Shown: in pieces, positions 52,210 to 62,882 of the stretch
Numbering within the stretch: position 1 is the first letter of the stretch
Layout: each line of letters starts with the position of its first letter
Source of the DNA: Plecoglossus altivelis
Lineage: Eukaryota > Chordata > Actinopteri > Osmeriformes > Plecoglossidae
Length of the DNA stretch: 64,000 nt
NCBI GenBank assembly: GCA_036571765.1
Contig: BROE01000018.1
Location: 13,512,592 to 13,576,591 of the forward strand
Direction of reading: 5' to 3'
Made by a program: the position numbers and the translations under genes
The notes under the pieces: model-generated
Database searches by the model: none
What the model saw: only the letters and a program-made list of their open reading frames with translations
What the model was told of the DNA's origin: nothing

Positions 52210-53147
52210 AAGTTAGAGATGATGTCAACGAATGAAACTACGCCGACGTTTACCTAGACCTGCAAAAAGACAACCGAACCGTGTTACAATTCCCATTAGC
52301 TGTTCATATAACACAATAAGCAATATCCTCCGACAGCAACACTGGGTCTTTTGACAACACATTTAGACCGAGATTTCCAAAAGCGCTGTGAACTACGGAT
52401 CACATTCTTTTCGTTCTACCGGGGCCAGAATGACTCGAAACTATGTTTATTGCACACACAGGCACACCCACAATGAGACATTTAGATTGTATGTGCTTGA
52501 TTGAAGTCAGACAAAATGAAATCTTTCTGATTGATGTCCAGTATGGCTGCACATTTCAGTGGCCCAAAGGGTACAGGGTAAAAATTGAATTAACCTGCTT
52601 TATTTTAGGGTTGTACGTGGGGCCTTTTTGACCCGTAGGATGGGGGAGCTGCAGAATGTGGAGAGCACGAGGGATATAGCAGTCGCTTGACGGGCAACCA
52701 CAGTCTAAGCAGGATTAAATGAATAGTGGCCCAATCACACGTCTTACTGTAAAAAATCATATTTTGTTTAAATATACATTTGTGGAACATATTTGTATGC
52801 GCTCAACCAAGAATGTGGAACTCCCGACTTGTAGCTGCAGTGTTAGTCTAGCCTGTAGTTTGATGGCAGTTCTCTCAGCAGCACAAAGGCTACAGTGGTG
52901 GTTCCCAGGATATCGTGTGTGTGTGTGTGGTGATTGTTGGCTGTGTGGTATTAGAGAGAGAGTGAGAGAGAGAGAGAGAGAGAGAGACATCATTGGAGAG
53001 AGTGAAGACAGAGAAATGGTCAGACAGAGGGAGAGAGGGAGGTGTAGAAAAATAGTCAGAGAGACAAGACATAGGCTCTAGGGATCCTCTTCTTAGTGGT
53101 CTTTGATGGTTAAAAATAAATAGTAGAAATGGATGGTTTTCTATAAT

Positions 53148-53183
<36 letters not shown>

Positions 53184-53735
53184 TCAGGCATCCTCATCAG
53201 TATAGAATCAATAACACAAAATGAATAAACACACACACACACACACACACACGGCCGCACATTCGCACACACTCTGATAGCCAAGCAGTTTTCTCTTTTG
53301 AGAATCCTAATGTTTAACCTTTCACCACCATGTGCCCTCTACTTCAGCTCTGCCATATGTGAGAAGATGTACTTGGTGGGCTCAACATGCACGCACAAAC
53401 ACAAACATAGGCAGAGAGATTCGCACAAGACCAATTGGCCTCATGTGTGTGTGTGTGTGTGTGTGTGTCTGTGTGTGTGTGCATGTGCAGGTGGCATTGC
53501 CAGACCGATGTATGCCTATTGGGCCAACGCAGAGGTGACTATAGGGATATATGGTCAGTGCACGATCAAACAATCTCTGGAGGGAGACAGAGAGAGAGAC
53601 AGAGAGAGAAACTAAACAAAGAAAGAAAGAACGAAAGAAAGAAACTGAGAAAGAAAGAAAGAAAGGATTAGGGAGATGTTGGTGGAAATGAAAGACAAAG
53701 GGAGTGAGGGAAGGAGAAAACAGTGAAACCTGTAT
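52210..53735. other. Intergenic sequence with microsatellites
   Basis: No coding sequence recognised. It contains GA runs at about 52952-52987 and 53149-53180, a CA run at 53229-53253, a GT run at about 53443-53481 and AAAG-type repeats at 53615-53670. The remainder is unique and unassigned. Confidence 0.5.
53229..53253 (+). repeat. (CA)n microsatellite
   Basis: Pure CA run following the GA run at 53149-53180. Confidence 0.9.
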
Positions 53736-53737
53736 GT

Positions 53738-53850
53738 GCTCACAGGTTCTGATTTAAAAACTTGTATGTTTACTCACAGGTTCTGATTTAAAAACTTGTA
53801 TGTTTACTCACAGGTTCTGATTTAAAAACTTGTATGTTTACTCACAGGAG
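53738..53850. repeat. 34-bp minisatellite, about 3.3 copies
   Basis: The unit starts CTCACAGGTTCTGATTTAAA and ends CTTGTATGTTTA. It repeats head to tail with almost no change, then degenerates at CTCACAGGAGTTGG. Confidence 0.85.
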
Positions 53851-53984
53851 TTGGTTTAGTTTCTCTACTGTGTAAAAAACATGAACCCTGTTCTTCTGCT
53901 GATCATTGGTTGGGATGTTTTCTTTAACGGTCTTCTGACATCGATAGCAACATGCTTTAACCATTATCATACATGTGACCAATT

Positions 53985-54030
53985 TTACTCATTTTACAGA
54001 TGCTTATATCTTAAGCGACATAAATGGTGC
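53985..54030. repeat. Fragment of a fish-wide dispersed repeat
   Basis: The sequence TTTTACAGATGCTTATATC followed by TTAAGCGACATAAATGGTGC resembles the core TTTAGCAGACGCTTTTATCC-AAAGCGACTTACA that recurs throughout teleost genomes. Only this core is recognisable. The family name is not certain from the sequence. Confidence 0.45.
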
Positions 54031-55700
54031 ATATAGAAAAAAACCAGCAGGAGGTAAATGATAAGAACTGCACTGTTTTACTGTATTTTGTGGTTTGGGT
54101 CAAGAAAAGGTCTATATTGACTACCCATACCACCTGTATTTATTCTGGCCACACCGCCAAGTAACTGCATAATATCATCTACGTAGTTGGAAAGGTCGTT
54201 GGTCTCTTTCTGTCCCTTACTGAATAGACAACGGTGTGTCAATCCTCTCTAAGACAGGAGATTATGGGTATTTTAAGTTGATAAATTGGTCTTGTTATGA
54301 CTGTATTCTCTTTACTGTGATCCGAAACACTGTGTGTTGCTACTTGTTGGATATAGCTTCAGTATTCTGATCACATCTAATCCATCTTTCGTTCACACAC
54401 TCAAACACGTACACATAGGGGTAAGTGTGAGAACTGGGCTCTGATCGAACACGATTGGTTCTTCAATGGGTGCAACCTCCTCACTGACAGACTGTTGAAA
54501 ACCTTAGTCTCCTGATTTCCAAGAAGTGACCAGAGTGATACAATGGAACTGAACAGCGAATGACTAATGGTTGCAATACTAAGGACGGTTGCTGTTGCAG
54601 TGTGTCCTCAGTCATTCTAGAATGTTCTTAGGGTTAGTGTGTACACACATGGAATGATTGATCATTGATCCATATGGTCGATTGCCAGTCGATTGCAGGC
54701 AGCACACTTCCTGAGGCTGTGGTCTGCCTACAGTACTTTACTGTAGGTTATGCTATAGGTTATGTGTTTATGTGTGTTTGACATAGAACAGGGGGTAGTC
54801 TAAGAATGCCAGTTGACCTTTACGTCTTCCCAGAGAAAAATGCCTCACTGTATTGGAAGTGACATCCCTACACACAAACACACACAGACACACACAAACA
54901 ACCCATGTGTGTTGCTACTGTTTTGTAACCTCATACCAGGTCTCTCATGTATCTGGAGGGGGAGGCATCGATCACGGTCCTTCTGCCACGATGACTAGTG
55001 GACTGCTGCCCCCTATTGGTTTAATTCAAAATCAGGAAGAGAAGATTCACTGAGGGATGACTTGGTGCTTTTGTCTTCTGAGTTTATCAATACATTTTCA
55101 ATTGTGTAGTTTAATCTTTACAAAAATACAAATTATGCAATTGCTTTTCATCTCAACCAGAAACATGTTAACCTTGACAATTGTTTTGCAGATAATATGC
55201 AAATTCTTCTACACATCTGGGGTTTTGTGGGGTGACAAAAGTGTGTTTCAAGCTAATTTAAACAAATAAATAAAAATAGCTGTGTGTCTTCTTTCTGTCT
55301 TCGTCTTCCTTGGGTCAGCTGTTTGAACCAAAGAGCCTGTCTCTGCCTGTCCCACATACCTTACCTTTTGTCTTGTGTGAAATGAAAAGGCTGTCTGGAA
55401 CCTCTCAGGTTTATTCAAATGGTATTCCCACACCCTATACACAGCCAGATGCAAATCAGGGTTCGCAAATTAGGTTAGAAACTGAAATTCTGTATATTTT
55501 TTAGATATAACTCATTCATAAACCATTGCATTACTGCTGCACTACCAATAATCCATACATCATAAGCAAGCCCAGGTCAGATGATAAAGTTACCATGCCA
55601 TATTGTTTATGTTTAATCAATGTTATTCATGCTGTTGCTATATAACTTACGGTGGTCAAATATGAATAAAGGTCACAAGCATATGCAACAAGGGGCCCCC
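54031..55700. other. Intergenic unique sequence
   Basis: No gene, RNA or mobile element recognised. Open frames here are short and unlike known proteins. There is one short CA-rich stretch at 54873-54902 and the region is A+T-richer beyond 55050. Confidence 0.5.
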
Positions 55701-55717
55701 TCCCCTAGCTGGCTAGT

Positions 55718-56050
55718 CTACCCCCTGTGTGTTGGCCTCCTTCTCAGCATCTGGGCCTGCTGGAGCTGGGGCTGCAGCAGGGGCTGGGGCATCAGCTTGT
55801 GCTTGATGTTGAGGCAGAAGGGCATGGGGCACTTGTTCTCCTGGTAGTGCTTGGCGTGATAGCAGCATAGGGCGATCAGCTGCTTGCAGATGGGGCAGCC
55901 TCCGTTGGTCTTGCGCTTGCAACCCTTGGTGTGCTGCACCACACGCTTCATCTTCTGGCATGATGGCAATGAGCAGTTGGCTTTGCGGGAATGGCAGGCG
56001 TGGGCCAGGGAGAGGATGCAGCGCTGGATTCTGAGTTGGCGGCTCTCCAT
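55718..56050 (-). CDS. Short TAZ2 zinc-finger frame derived from CREBBP/EP300 (possible pseudogene)
   Basis: The 110-residue frame is a near copy of the TAZ2 domain of the acetyltransferase coactivators CBP/p300, which binds transcription-factor activation domains. Seen: ESRQLRIQRC, then CSLPSCQKMKRVVQHTKGCK and RKTNGGCPICKQLIALCCYH, identical to the family, then KCPMPFCLNIKHKL and a glutamine-rich tail QQAQMLRRR ending in TAG where CBP/p300 continue for hundreds of residues. Homology extends upstream of the ATG to about 56086 (CYAAKGHDHK matches the end of the ZZ domain), but the usual linker between ZZ and TAZ2 is missing and a stop lies a few codons further up. Odd: the second ligand of zinc site 1 is Ser (HACHS, TGC to TCC) and of zinc site 3 is Tyr (HAKHY, TGC to TAC). 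The acetyltransferase, bromo and KIX parts are absent. It could be a partial duplication decaying, a terminal exon of a small gene, or a reduced TAZ2-only gene. No acceptor AG is present where homology starts. Confidence 0.55.
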   Translation of the reverse strand: MESRQLRIQRCILSLAHACHSRKANCSLPSCQKMKRVVQHTKGCKRKTNGGCPICKQLIALCCYHAKHYQENKCPMPFCLNIKHKLMPQPLLQPQLQQAQMLRRRPTHRG

Positions 56051-56099
56051 CTTCTGCTTGTGATCATGGCCCTTGGCCGCATAACAGGTGAGAGGGGTC

Positions 56100-57780
56100 A
56101 GTATTTATGTATTTTATTTCTGAACAAATATCAAAGCATGCAAATACAACTGTTTGGTCATGTTTTGTCAACCAGTTGGACACAATAAAGGCACTCTGGT
56201 CAAAAGTAGGCTACATGAACACCTGCTTAGTATATGCATCTAGTCATCAAACGTTTCATTCCTTAATCAAGTGTCGCTCACCTGCTGCGGCTTTTCCATT
56301 TCTGACCTTATTTTCGGCAGTTCGATGTGTTTAAAAAAGTTGAGACGCATTAATCCAGATCAGGCCAAGTTACCACACTCAAGACCATTTCTTTCAAGAC
56401 CAATTGTGTTTCGGTCAAAATGACAAACTAGGTCTACAAATTGCTGCTCCATGGAAATATTGGTAGACCTATCTCGCATAGTATTTCATGCATCTGTATC
56501 ATGACATTTGCGCTTTTGACGTTTGCGTCAAGTTGTTATTGATTTGCAGCGCACTTTAACCATATGGTTCTGTATTCGTCAGTAATGGACTACCGGTACT
56601 GTTTATCATACTCACTGCTTAATTGGTCGTGTAGAATTCTTCAAAACACACCCAATATGGATTGATTACTGGTAGAAATCGCTATACTCGATATTCAACA
56701 TTTGTCGTGTATCCGGGAAACCCCAGTTTGCTGCGTAGAGTTAGGGGCCGGGTTTAAACTAAGCCTACTCGTACAATTTTGAAAAAATATAACACCTACA
56801 ATATTTCTATGAATATAAAACTTCAGACACCATATAATTCTAACAATACTCCAACACCCTTCAACAATAATAGTTCCAGACCCCCCCAAAAAATGTTTTA
56901 CATTAAATCGCTCATCTATGAAAACAGCATGAAATCCTTTCTGATTGTAATAACGTTTGCAAAGTTGTGTTTTAAAAAATCTAAAAATTCACACCAGATT
57001 ATTCTAACGATGTCTGGTCTACGTAAACCTTTCACTTTTTCAAGATTATTATTATTTTTTTTTTTGATGATCTCTGAAAATAACATTAAAGTTGTGCAAT
57101 ACTCAGTTCTGACCAATGGCCACATAACTGCAGGTCAACCAGGGGCTAGTCTGTGGTTTGATTGTGAGAGGATAACCAACGTGTATTTGCTTTTAACATG
57201 CATGTTCTTTACACAAAATGCATCATAGGACAGCCAGGGAGGAAGGGACCAGGGACTCTGTCTGGTCCGTCACAGGAGACCAAAGTCCACTAGAGGAGTA
57301 GGCCCAACATTGTCACATCGGCAACCAGGTCGATGTTGACAGCTCAATTCTTCCAACACAGGGAAGGTTAGATGGGCAACAGAGTGAAGAAAGTATCATT
57401 AGAGAATACAAAGTGACAGATAACAGTTACAATGACAATAAAGTGTGCTTACAATAACAGGATGAGATCCCCACCAGTCAAGTGTGAATTAGTGCAGCAG
57501 TTAAGCAAACTACCGAGTTTTTGATATAGCAGAGACAACAAGACATCAGCTTCCGTAGATAAACTGTATTGGTGTATAACTGTCTATTTAGTCAGGAAAT
57601 GTGCAACTATAAAGCAACTAGCTCATACTTTTAAGGTAAGTCAAACACACAGAGGTGATAGCAACAAAAATCCCTCTGGCATTGAGTAACAGTACTACAT
57701 GGGAATAGAGAAAACAAAGAAAACACTGTCATACTCCAAAACTGTATCATGTGGAGACAGCCACTAGTATCACATGCTGA
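56100..57780. other. A+T-rich intergenic sequence
   Basis: No further CREBBP/EP300 exon and no other gene could be recognised on either strand. There is a poly-T/ATT run at about 57045-57066. The frame at 56779-57228 looks like non-coding A+T-rich DNA. Confidence 0.5.
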
Positions 57781-58134
57781 AGTTCACCCCAGTGGGGGGG
57801 AAACCGTCAACTGACTGTGGTCTGTGCATACACCGAGCAACAGCTTGTAGTATTCAACCTTCTTGAAGAAATCACTCTTGGAAATCCTTAATGGAGTCCT
57901 GTGTAGGGTAGGGACCTCCATATTGCTACTAGGAGTCTTCACCGTGCACGGAAATGACAGGGACATCTGGAGAGGCGTGATTGGGAGGAACAGCCTCCAT
58001 AATCTGAACATGAATTGATGTTTACTGTTAGATTTTTGTGCTGATCAAGGATTATCTACAACAAACATAATGTTCAGAAATTAGGATGCTTATAAGTGCA
58101 TGTGGTACCAGAGCACCATGCATCAAATATCAAT
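57781..58134. other. Unassigned sequence next to retroelement fragments
   Basis: A minus-strand frame of 75 residues (58011-57784) is present but matches nothing I recognise. Given the retroelement debris beside it, it may belong to a decayed element. Confidence 0.3.
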
Positions 58135-58425
58135 TTTGTAATCTTGTCGTCAGATCTGAGATTGTATGTTTTGCATACTCGAGAGAAGAGAATGGCTGAG
58201 TTTTCAACCGATTACTATCTGGGGGTGAGTTGGGTCATGGGAAGGGGGAAGATTCTGGACAGACCCGGTAAGCCCAAGTGGGTAGTGCGGGGAACCTGGG
58301 AACGTTTGTAGGAGGCCCCTGTATGCAAGAAGAGTTTATCAGACATCCCTGTGGAGGTTGGGGGCATTGCACTGTAGTGGGCAATGTTTAAAGCTTCTAT
58401 TGCTGAAGCAGTGATGGTTCTTGTT
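58135..58425 (+). mobile_element. Decayed LINE fragment (end of endonuclease and following linker)
   Basis: Translation on the plus strand gives SSDLRLYVLHTREKRMAEFS, then TDYYLGVSWVMGRGK, LDRPGKPKWVV and WERL. After a stop come KSLSDIPVEVGG and WAMFKASIAEA. This order of motifs is that of fish non-LTR retrotransposon proteins around the end of the apurinic endonuclease (STDHHLVVSW, WERL, WTMFRASIVEAA). Internal stops at the WERL and WAMF positions show it is dead. The rest of the element is absent. Confidence 0.65.
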
Positions 58426-58660
58426 TTCTGGACCTGACTGTGACATGGGTGTTGCTTGATTTCCCCCCCTTTTTTACGAGTACACTTCCTGCCAATGTGG
58501 CTGTCTCCCTGGACCTTGAATCATATAGGCTGCCCATCCTCTGTGTATCAGGGCTGAGTTCTGGGTCTTTGTTTGGTTTATCTCTTATCTCTTATCCTGC
58601 CTGCCAACCACTCTAAGGATTTCATGGAGAGTAGCGGGGATTGCCTCACACTGCACTTGT

Positions 58661-58900
58661 CTACTCTTCGCAATGCGAAGGATGCAAGGATTTATCATCG
58701 TCCATTGAGCGTAGGATAGCTTCATTACAAACCTTCAGCATGCTCGAAACAGGCCCGTCTCTGGAGAATTTATGGAGCTCTCGTCTAAAAGCAGCATCTC
58801 TACACTGATCCCTTAATATTGCTTTGTGATTAGGGAGGACTGTTTTGCCACAGAACTTTAAATCTGAGATAAGGCATGGGTATTCACTGAGCGTTTCCAT
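58661..58900 (-). mobile_element. Fragment of a Gag-like gene of a Ty3/gypsy-type retroelement
   Basis: The 79-residue frame contains AILRDQCRDAAFRRELHKFS followed by SSMLKVCNEAIL. This fits the pattern LRDQF(x)n LRRELxxxVRxxP(x)n EVRDEA found in Gag proteins of fish Ty3/gypsy elements and Gag-derived domesticated genes. The fragment is short and stands alone, without zinc knuckle, protease or reverse transcriptase, so it is best read as debris. Assignment rests on one motif block only. Confidence 0.45.
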
Positions 58901-59069
58901 TTCTGTCTATCTACAATTGTAAAAGGCCTGTAGAATTTGTGTGTATGTGTGTGTGGGGGGGAGGGGGGGTTGCATTTTTCCCCAATGCATTAAGACCCAG
59001 AGCAGTAACAGGTAGCTGGAAGAAGTTGTAGCACAGGTTGTAGGTTGTAGTTGTACAACAGGTTATAAT

Positions 59070-59195
59070 ATTCCACAGGTCATGAAAGGAGGTGACAGGG
59101 AAGACCTGTAGTGAAATATTTCTGATCATCACAAGAGGTGACAGGGAAAACCTGGAGTGGAATCTTCCACTGATCATGACAGAAGGTGACGGTAG
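59070..59195. repeat. 46-48 bp imperfect tandem repeat, three copies
   Basis: The core AGGAGGTGACAGGGAA-ACCTG, with TGATCATGA between cores, recurs at 59088, 59134 and 59182. Confidence 0.6.
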
Positions 59196-59941
59196 TCAAT
59201 TGGACAGTAGTCAGTTGTTGAGTTTCACCTCAGCTCAAAGCTGTCAGAAAGTCTGGTGTTTATTCACCTTTCAGATGTACACTTAGTCACTCAGCATTGC
59301 CATACAGTTTGACAGGTCATCATCACCATCACCCTATTCATCATCATTTTCGTCATCACAGTTCTAAACAGCTGACATGGAGGCTGCATTTAGAACAAAC
59401 CATACTTCAACCTCTTGACAATGATGTGACCAGGCTCCCTAACATGCTAGATACACAGACTAAGTACAAGAAACAAGTGGATCATATATTCACCATGGTT
59501 GTTCATCACTGCCAATAAAATACAAAATAAGTTGATTATGATCATTGAGATACTAAGTCAAATTAAGTTGAAAGTATGAGCTATTAAGTTAAATTATGAG
59601 ATGAGAGGTCCTAATTACTGGATACTCAATCAAAAAAAATGTTGATACTAAGTGTAAACTAGGGAGAGTACAATTTTTTGGGAAATTGTGACGTGCTTGC
59701 ATTGGGCGCAAATGGATCCGTTATTTTTCTAAGCATTTTACATAAGAATGCATACTTCTTGTTCATGAAGATGGCATACATTAAAAAGCATACATTTGTT
59801 GCTGCCCAGTTACACTTCAAAATACTAATGGTGAAGTCTAGAATGAAACAGGGTTCTCCTGTCTTTTCCCTTAGTGAAAGAGAAAATGTTGATTGGGTAT
59901 GTTGCAGCCTCACATAGTGGAAGCAGCTACATGAAAATGGG

Positions 59942-60470
59942 GTTTCTGACACCAGCACACCCAATAAATGTGTATATATACACCAACACTGTGGAGTCCT
60001 TCCACGTCCTGGGCACTATCCTCTCCCAGGACCTCAAGAGGGAACTGAACATCAGCTCCCTCCCCGAGAACAGAGAATGTACTTCCTACGGTAGCTGAAG
60101 AACTTTAACCTGCCAAAGACAACGATGCTGCACTTCTACACAGTCCATCTTCACCTCCTCCATCACCATCTAGTACGCTGCTGCCACTGCCAAGGACAAA
60201 GGCAGGCCGGTGCGCATCATTTGCTCTGCAGACAGGGTGATTGGCTGCAATCTCCCATCCCTCGAGAACCTGGATGCCTCCAGAGCCCTGAGGTGAGCAG
60301 GACAGATTGTGGTTGACCCTTCTCCCCCTGGTTACAAACTGCTGCGACCATTCCCCCTGGCAGAATGTTTCATCGGGACCAAACCCATCGGCCACAAGAA
60401 CAGTTTCTTCCCATTTACAGCTGGCATCATCAACAAGGCCTGGATCCTCCCACTGACATGACTTTCTGTA
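59942..60470 (+). mobile_element. Decayed LINE reverse-transcriptase C-terminal fragment
   Basis: In shifting plus-strand frames the translation gives VESFHVLGTILSQDLKRELN, then RMYFLR-like, LKNFNLPKTTMLHFYTV, AATAKDKGR-like, RVIGCNLPSLENLDASRALR, DPSPPGYKLL and HKNSFFPFTAGIINKA. This is the conserved end of fish non-LTR reverse transcriptases (FxxLG, KTTMLHFYTA, VIGCNLPSL, KNSFFPSAVGLIN). Frameshifts and stops break it many times. It lies downstream of the hrc gene and on the opposite strand. Confidence 0.75.
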
Positions 60471-60665
60471 CTCCTAACAAATGTGCTACATTGCAAATTT
60501 GTTGTATGTTTAAACCTAATTGGCAGTAAACTTGATGCTAATTCTGTCCTAATGTACTTTGAAGGGATACTGATGATCCAGTACTGGTCTGAAGGAAGTT
60601 CTTGTATAGAAACAAAGCACAGTCTGTATTTTAAAAAAAACCCAACACATAAAATATCCCCCTCA

Positions 60666-60671
60666 TTTATT
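60666..60671 (-). promoter_or_regulatory. Putative hrc polyadenylation signal AATAAA
   Basis: Reads AATAAA on the minus strand about 300 bases after the hrc stop codon at 60970. It is the expected hexamer at a reasonable distance, but there is no transcript evidence. Confidence 0.45.
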
Positions 60672-60969
60672 ACATACAACCCCATTTTTATCAATCAACA
60701 CAATTGTGACTTAAAAGATGAATTCACTTCCTTAAGAACATCACCACAGGCTTGTAATTTAACAACAATAATACATAAACAGATCAATTAAAGTTATTCT
60801 CATTGCATTGTCTATATCCAATGATTATTGAGTGTGCACGACTGTAAAGTTCTCAGATCAAAAAAGACAGGACAAATTACTTAAAATAGTGAAAATATGA
60901 AAGATATTTTAAGAGATTGGAGTCCCCTGGTTGCAGCATATTTGTGGCCACATGGTGGCGACACAGGGA

Positions 60970-61003
60970 TTAGTTGCCAGCATCCAAGACATCAGCAATA
61001 GTC
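60970..61003 (-). CDS. hrc: hrc last coding exon (C-terminal TIADVLDAGN and stop)
   Basis: The acceptor TTCTACTTCTAG ends at 61004. The first base completes a Lys codon, then TIADVLDAGN and TAA at 60972-60970. The peptide matches the end of mammalian HRC (SLYQALADMLE before a short tail), as SIYKTIADVLD across the junction. This fixes the reading of the whole series, because all five exons join in frame only with this exon. Confidence 0.8.
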
Positions 61004-61147
61004 CTAGAAGTAGAAGGAAACATTCACATACATTTGTCTGAACACCACAAACGGTCAAGGATCTAAAATATATCACAATGGTGATACTGTTGGTGATACT
61101 CTTATGTCATACTGTTTTTGTTTTAATACCACAAAATAGTGCCTTAC

Positions 61148-61184
61148 TTATAGATCGATCCAGTCAATGCATCAACAACCCCAC
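61148..61184 (-). CDS. hrc: hrc coding exon (GVVDALTGSIY)
   Basis: A 37-base exon between CTCTCCTAG (AG at 61186-61185) and donor GTAAGG (G at 61147). It enters with a codon split after its first base and leaves with AA of a Lys codon. If the donor were ignored, the frame would stop at the TAA inside it. Splicing instead restores the conserved C-terminus, so the donor reading is preferred. Confidence 0.75.
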
Positions 61185-61296
61185 CTAGGAGAGACAGAAA
61201 ATTATGAATGTGTCCCCTGCTTACTGTTGTGTCCAAATAAGAGTCTCACGATTGAAATGTATTCATTTAGCTACTCATCAATGACAGTAAGTGTAC

Positions 61297-61348
61297 CTGG
61301 CTGGCAAAGGGTCTGGCAAACAGGACACACGTAGCAGAAATTGCACAT
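61297..61348 (-). CDS. hrc: hrc coding exon (cysteine-rich MCNFCYVCPVCQTLCQP)
   Basis: A 52-base exon with acceptor TTTGTCCTCAG and donor GTACAC. It encodes five cysteines in CxxC-type spacing and matches the HRC block QHCQFCYLCPLVCETVCAPG. In mammalian HRC this cysteine-rich tail lies in the sarcoplasmic reticulum lumen and is implicated in binding triadin-type partners. Confidence 0.8.
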
Positions 61349-62072
61349 CTGAGGACAAAGACACAAAAAGAACAAATTTGTCATGCTAAAAAGAACACTA
61401 TTAGCAGCAATTTCTCACTTTTGTCTGTTTTATCCCCCTTTATGTTAGTTTTTAAATATATTAATTGTAATATATTTTATACATTGTACATGGTCTCTCT
61501 TAAGGGACACATCATTTAAGTGCCACAGTTGCAGGTGACTACCTTGACGATATTGTTAGGTAACAACCATCAAATGTAAATATTAAAATGGTAATTTCTT
61601 CAACAAAAAGGTCATGTCTTCTATTATAAACATATCTGTTCTGTCTGTGTGCGTTTAATAGACATATATTACATGTCTGTTTCTAGGCCGGAATTGATCT
61701 TGTTCTTCTTTTTTCCTTTTCCTTTTTTTGATTTCTTTTTTACAAAGTTGCTGTTAGTTCAAAAGGGATTTTGTTCTGACCATCCAGGGTTTAGTAATTG
61801 AACATTTTAAAGAAATGCAGGAACATTGTGATCAGCCACATCCAAGAATATCAACACTTTGACATTCTTTGACACACAAGGAAAACTGATTTCTCCTCCA
61901 TATCTACTTACCATCTGACCATGATGTTTTAAGGTTGACTAGCTCTCCATGAATCAAATCAATGTGTTGAAACTATGGTAGGGGTTTTTGGAATACCTTA
62001 ACTAACTGTCTTTTTGGGGGGGGGGCAGGGAGCCCTGAGATTACAGCACTCTGTGCATGACAAACATCTCAC
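61349..62072 (-). other. hrc intron
   Basis: Bounded by donor GTGAGA at 62072 and acceptor CAG at 61349. A+T-rich, with a poly-T tract at about 61709-61742 and a G run at about 62015-62025. Nothing else recognised. Confidence 0.75.
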
Positions 62073-62141
62073 CTGGCAATTATCACAGTGCTCAGACTCA
62101 TCTTCTTCTTCACAAGGGCACTTATCACAGCTGTCACAGTG
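62073..62141 (-). CDS. hrc: hrc coding exon (HCDSCDKCPCEEEDESEHCD)
   Basis: A 69-base, phase 0 to phase 0 exon with acceptor ATTTCTCCTAG and donor GTGAGA. Its 23 residues have six cysteines separated by an acidic patch and match the HRC segment CxxCExCHCxEExxxEHCxQCQ. Its length is a multiple of three, so it could be skipped without a frame change. Confidence 0.82.
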
Positions 62142-62762
62142 CTAGGAGAAATGACAGGGTTGGAATCAGGGTTATCAAGGAGGAAGAAAACTCAGCAAAA
62201 GTGGCTAGAGAAGGAATATATTGGTTAGAAATAAGGAAACTGTTTAAGGATAGAGAAGGAGAGGTAGTAAATAAATAACTTATAATACTTTCTTTTTTAT
62301 GACACTTGCTGGACCATTTTTTTGGGTCAGTGTCTAATACATGAATTGGCACAGTCTCATTGATTTTTCGGTATAAGCTACAACAAAATGGTCGATCAAT
62401 ATATAGGTTGTATTTATATTGTAATACAATGCTATATGAATTTGAACATTCAAAATAACATTTCACAAAATAATTCTCAGGCATTTAGTTTCTTCCTTCT
62501 ACACCTACAAAGGATTTGATACATGGAAACTCCCTTGCAGAAAAACTGCACCAACCAAATACGAATGTGGGAGTCAAGTATTTGAGAATAGAATGTCTAC
62601 TTTCTCATATTAAAACTTATTTTAGTAAATTACTAGTTTTTTTACACTGTGAAAAAGCATTTCACTGCTAGCATAGATTTGCGTGATTCCTTTGTATTTG
62701 ACGTCTTCTTTTAGCACCAAAGTGTGTAAAAATATCACTTCAAATGATCAGTCATGACCTAC
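62142..62762 (-). other. hrc intron
   Basis: Bounded by donor GTAGGT at 62762 and acceptor TAG at 62142. No repeat or element recognised. The minus frame at 62484-62134 is intron read-through. Confidence 0.75.
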
Positions 62763-62823
62763 CTCACAGTATTCACAATATGAACACAATGACCCTTTTT
62801 GATAAAGGTGATCATCGTCGTCG

Positions 62824-62882
<59 letters not shown>

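Noticed and set aside
57784..58011. 75-residue minus-strand frame as a gene
   Set aside because: No recognisable family, no splice context, and it lies beside retroelement debris.
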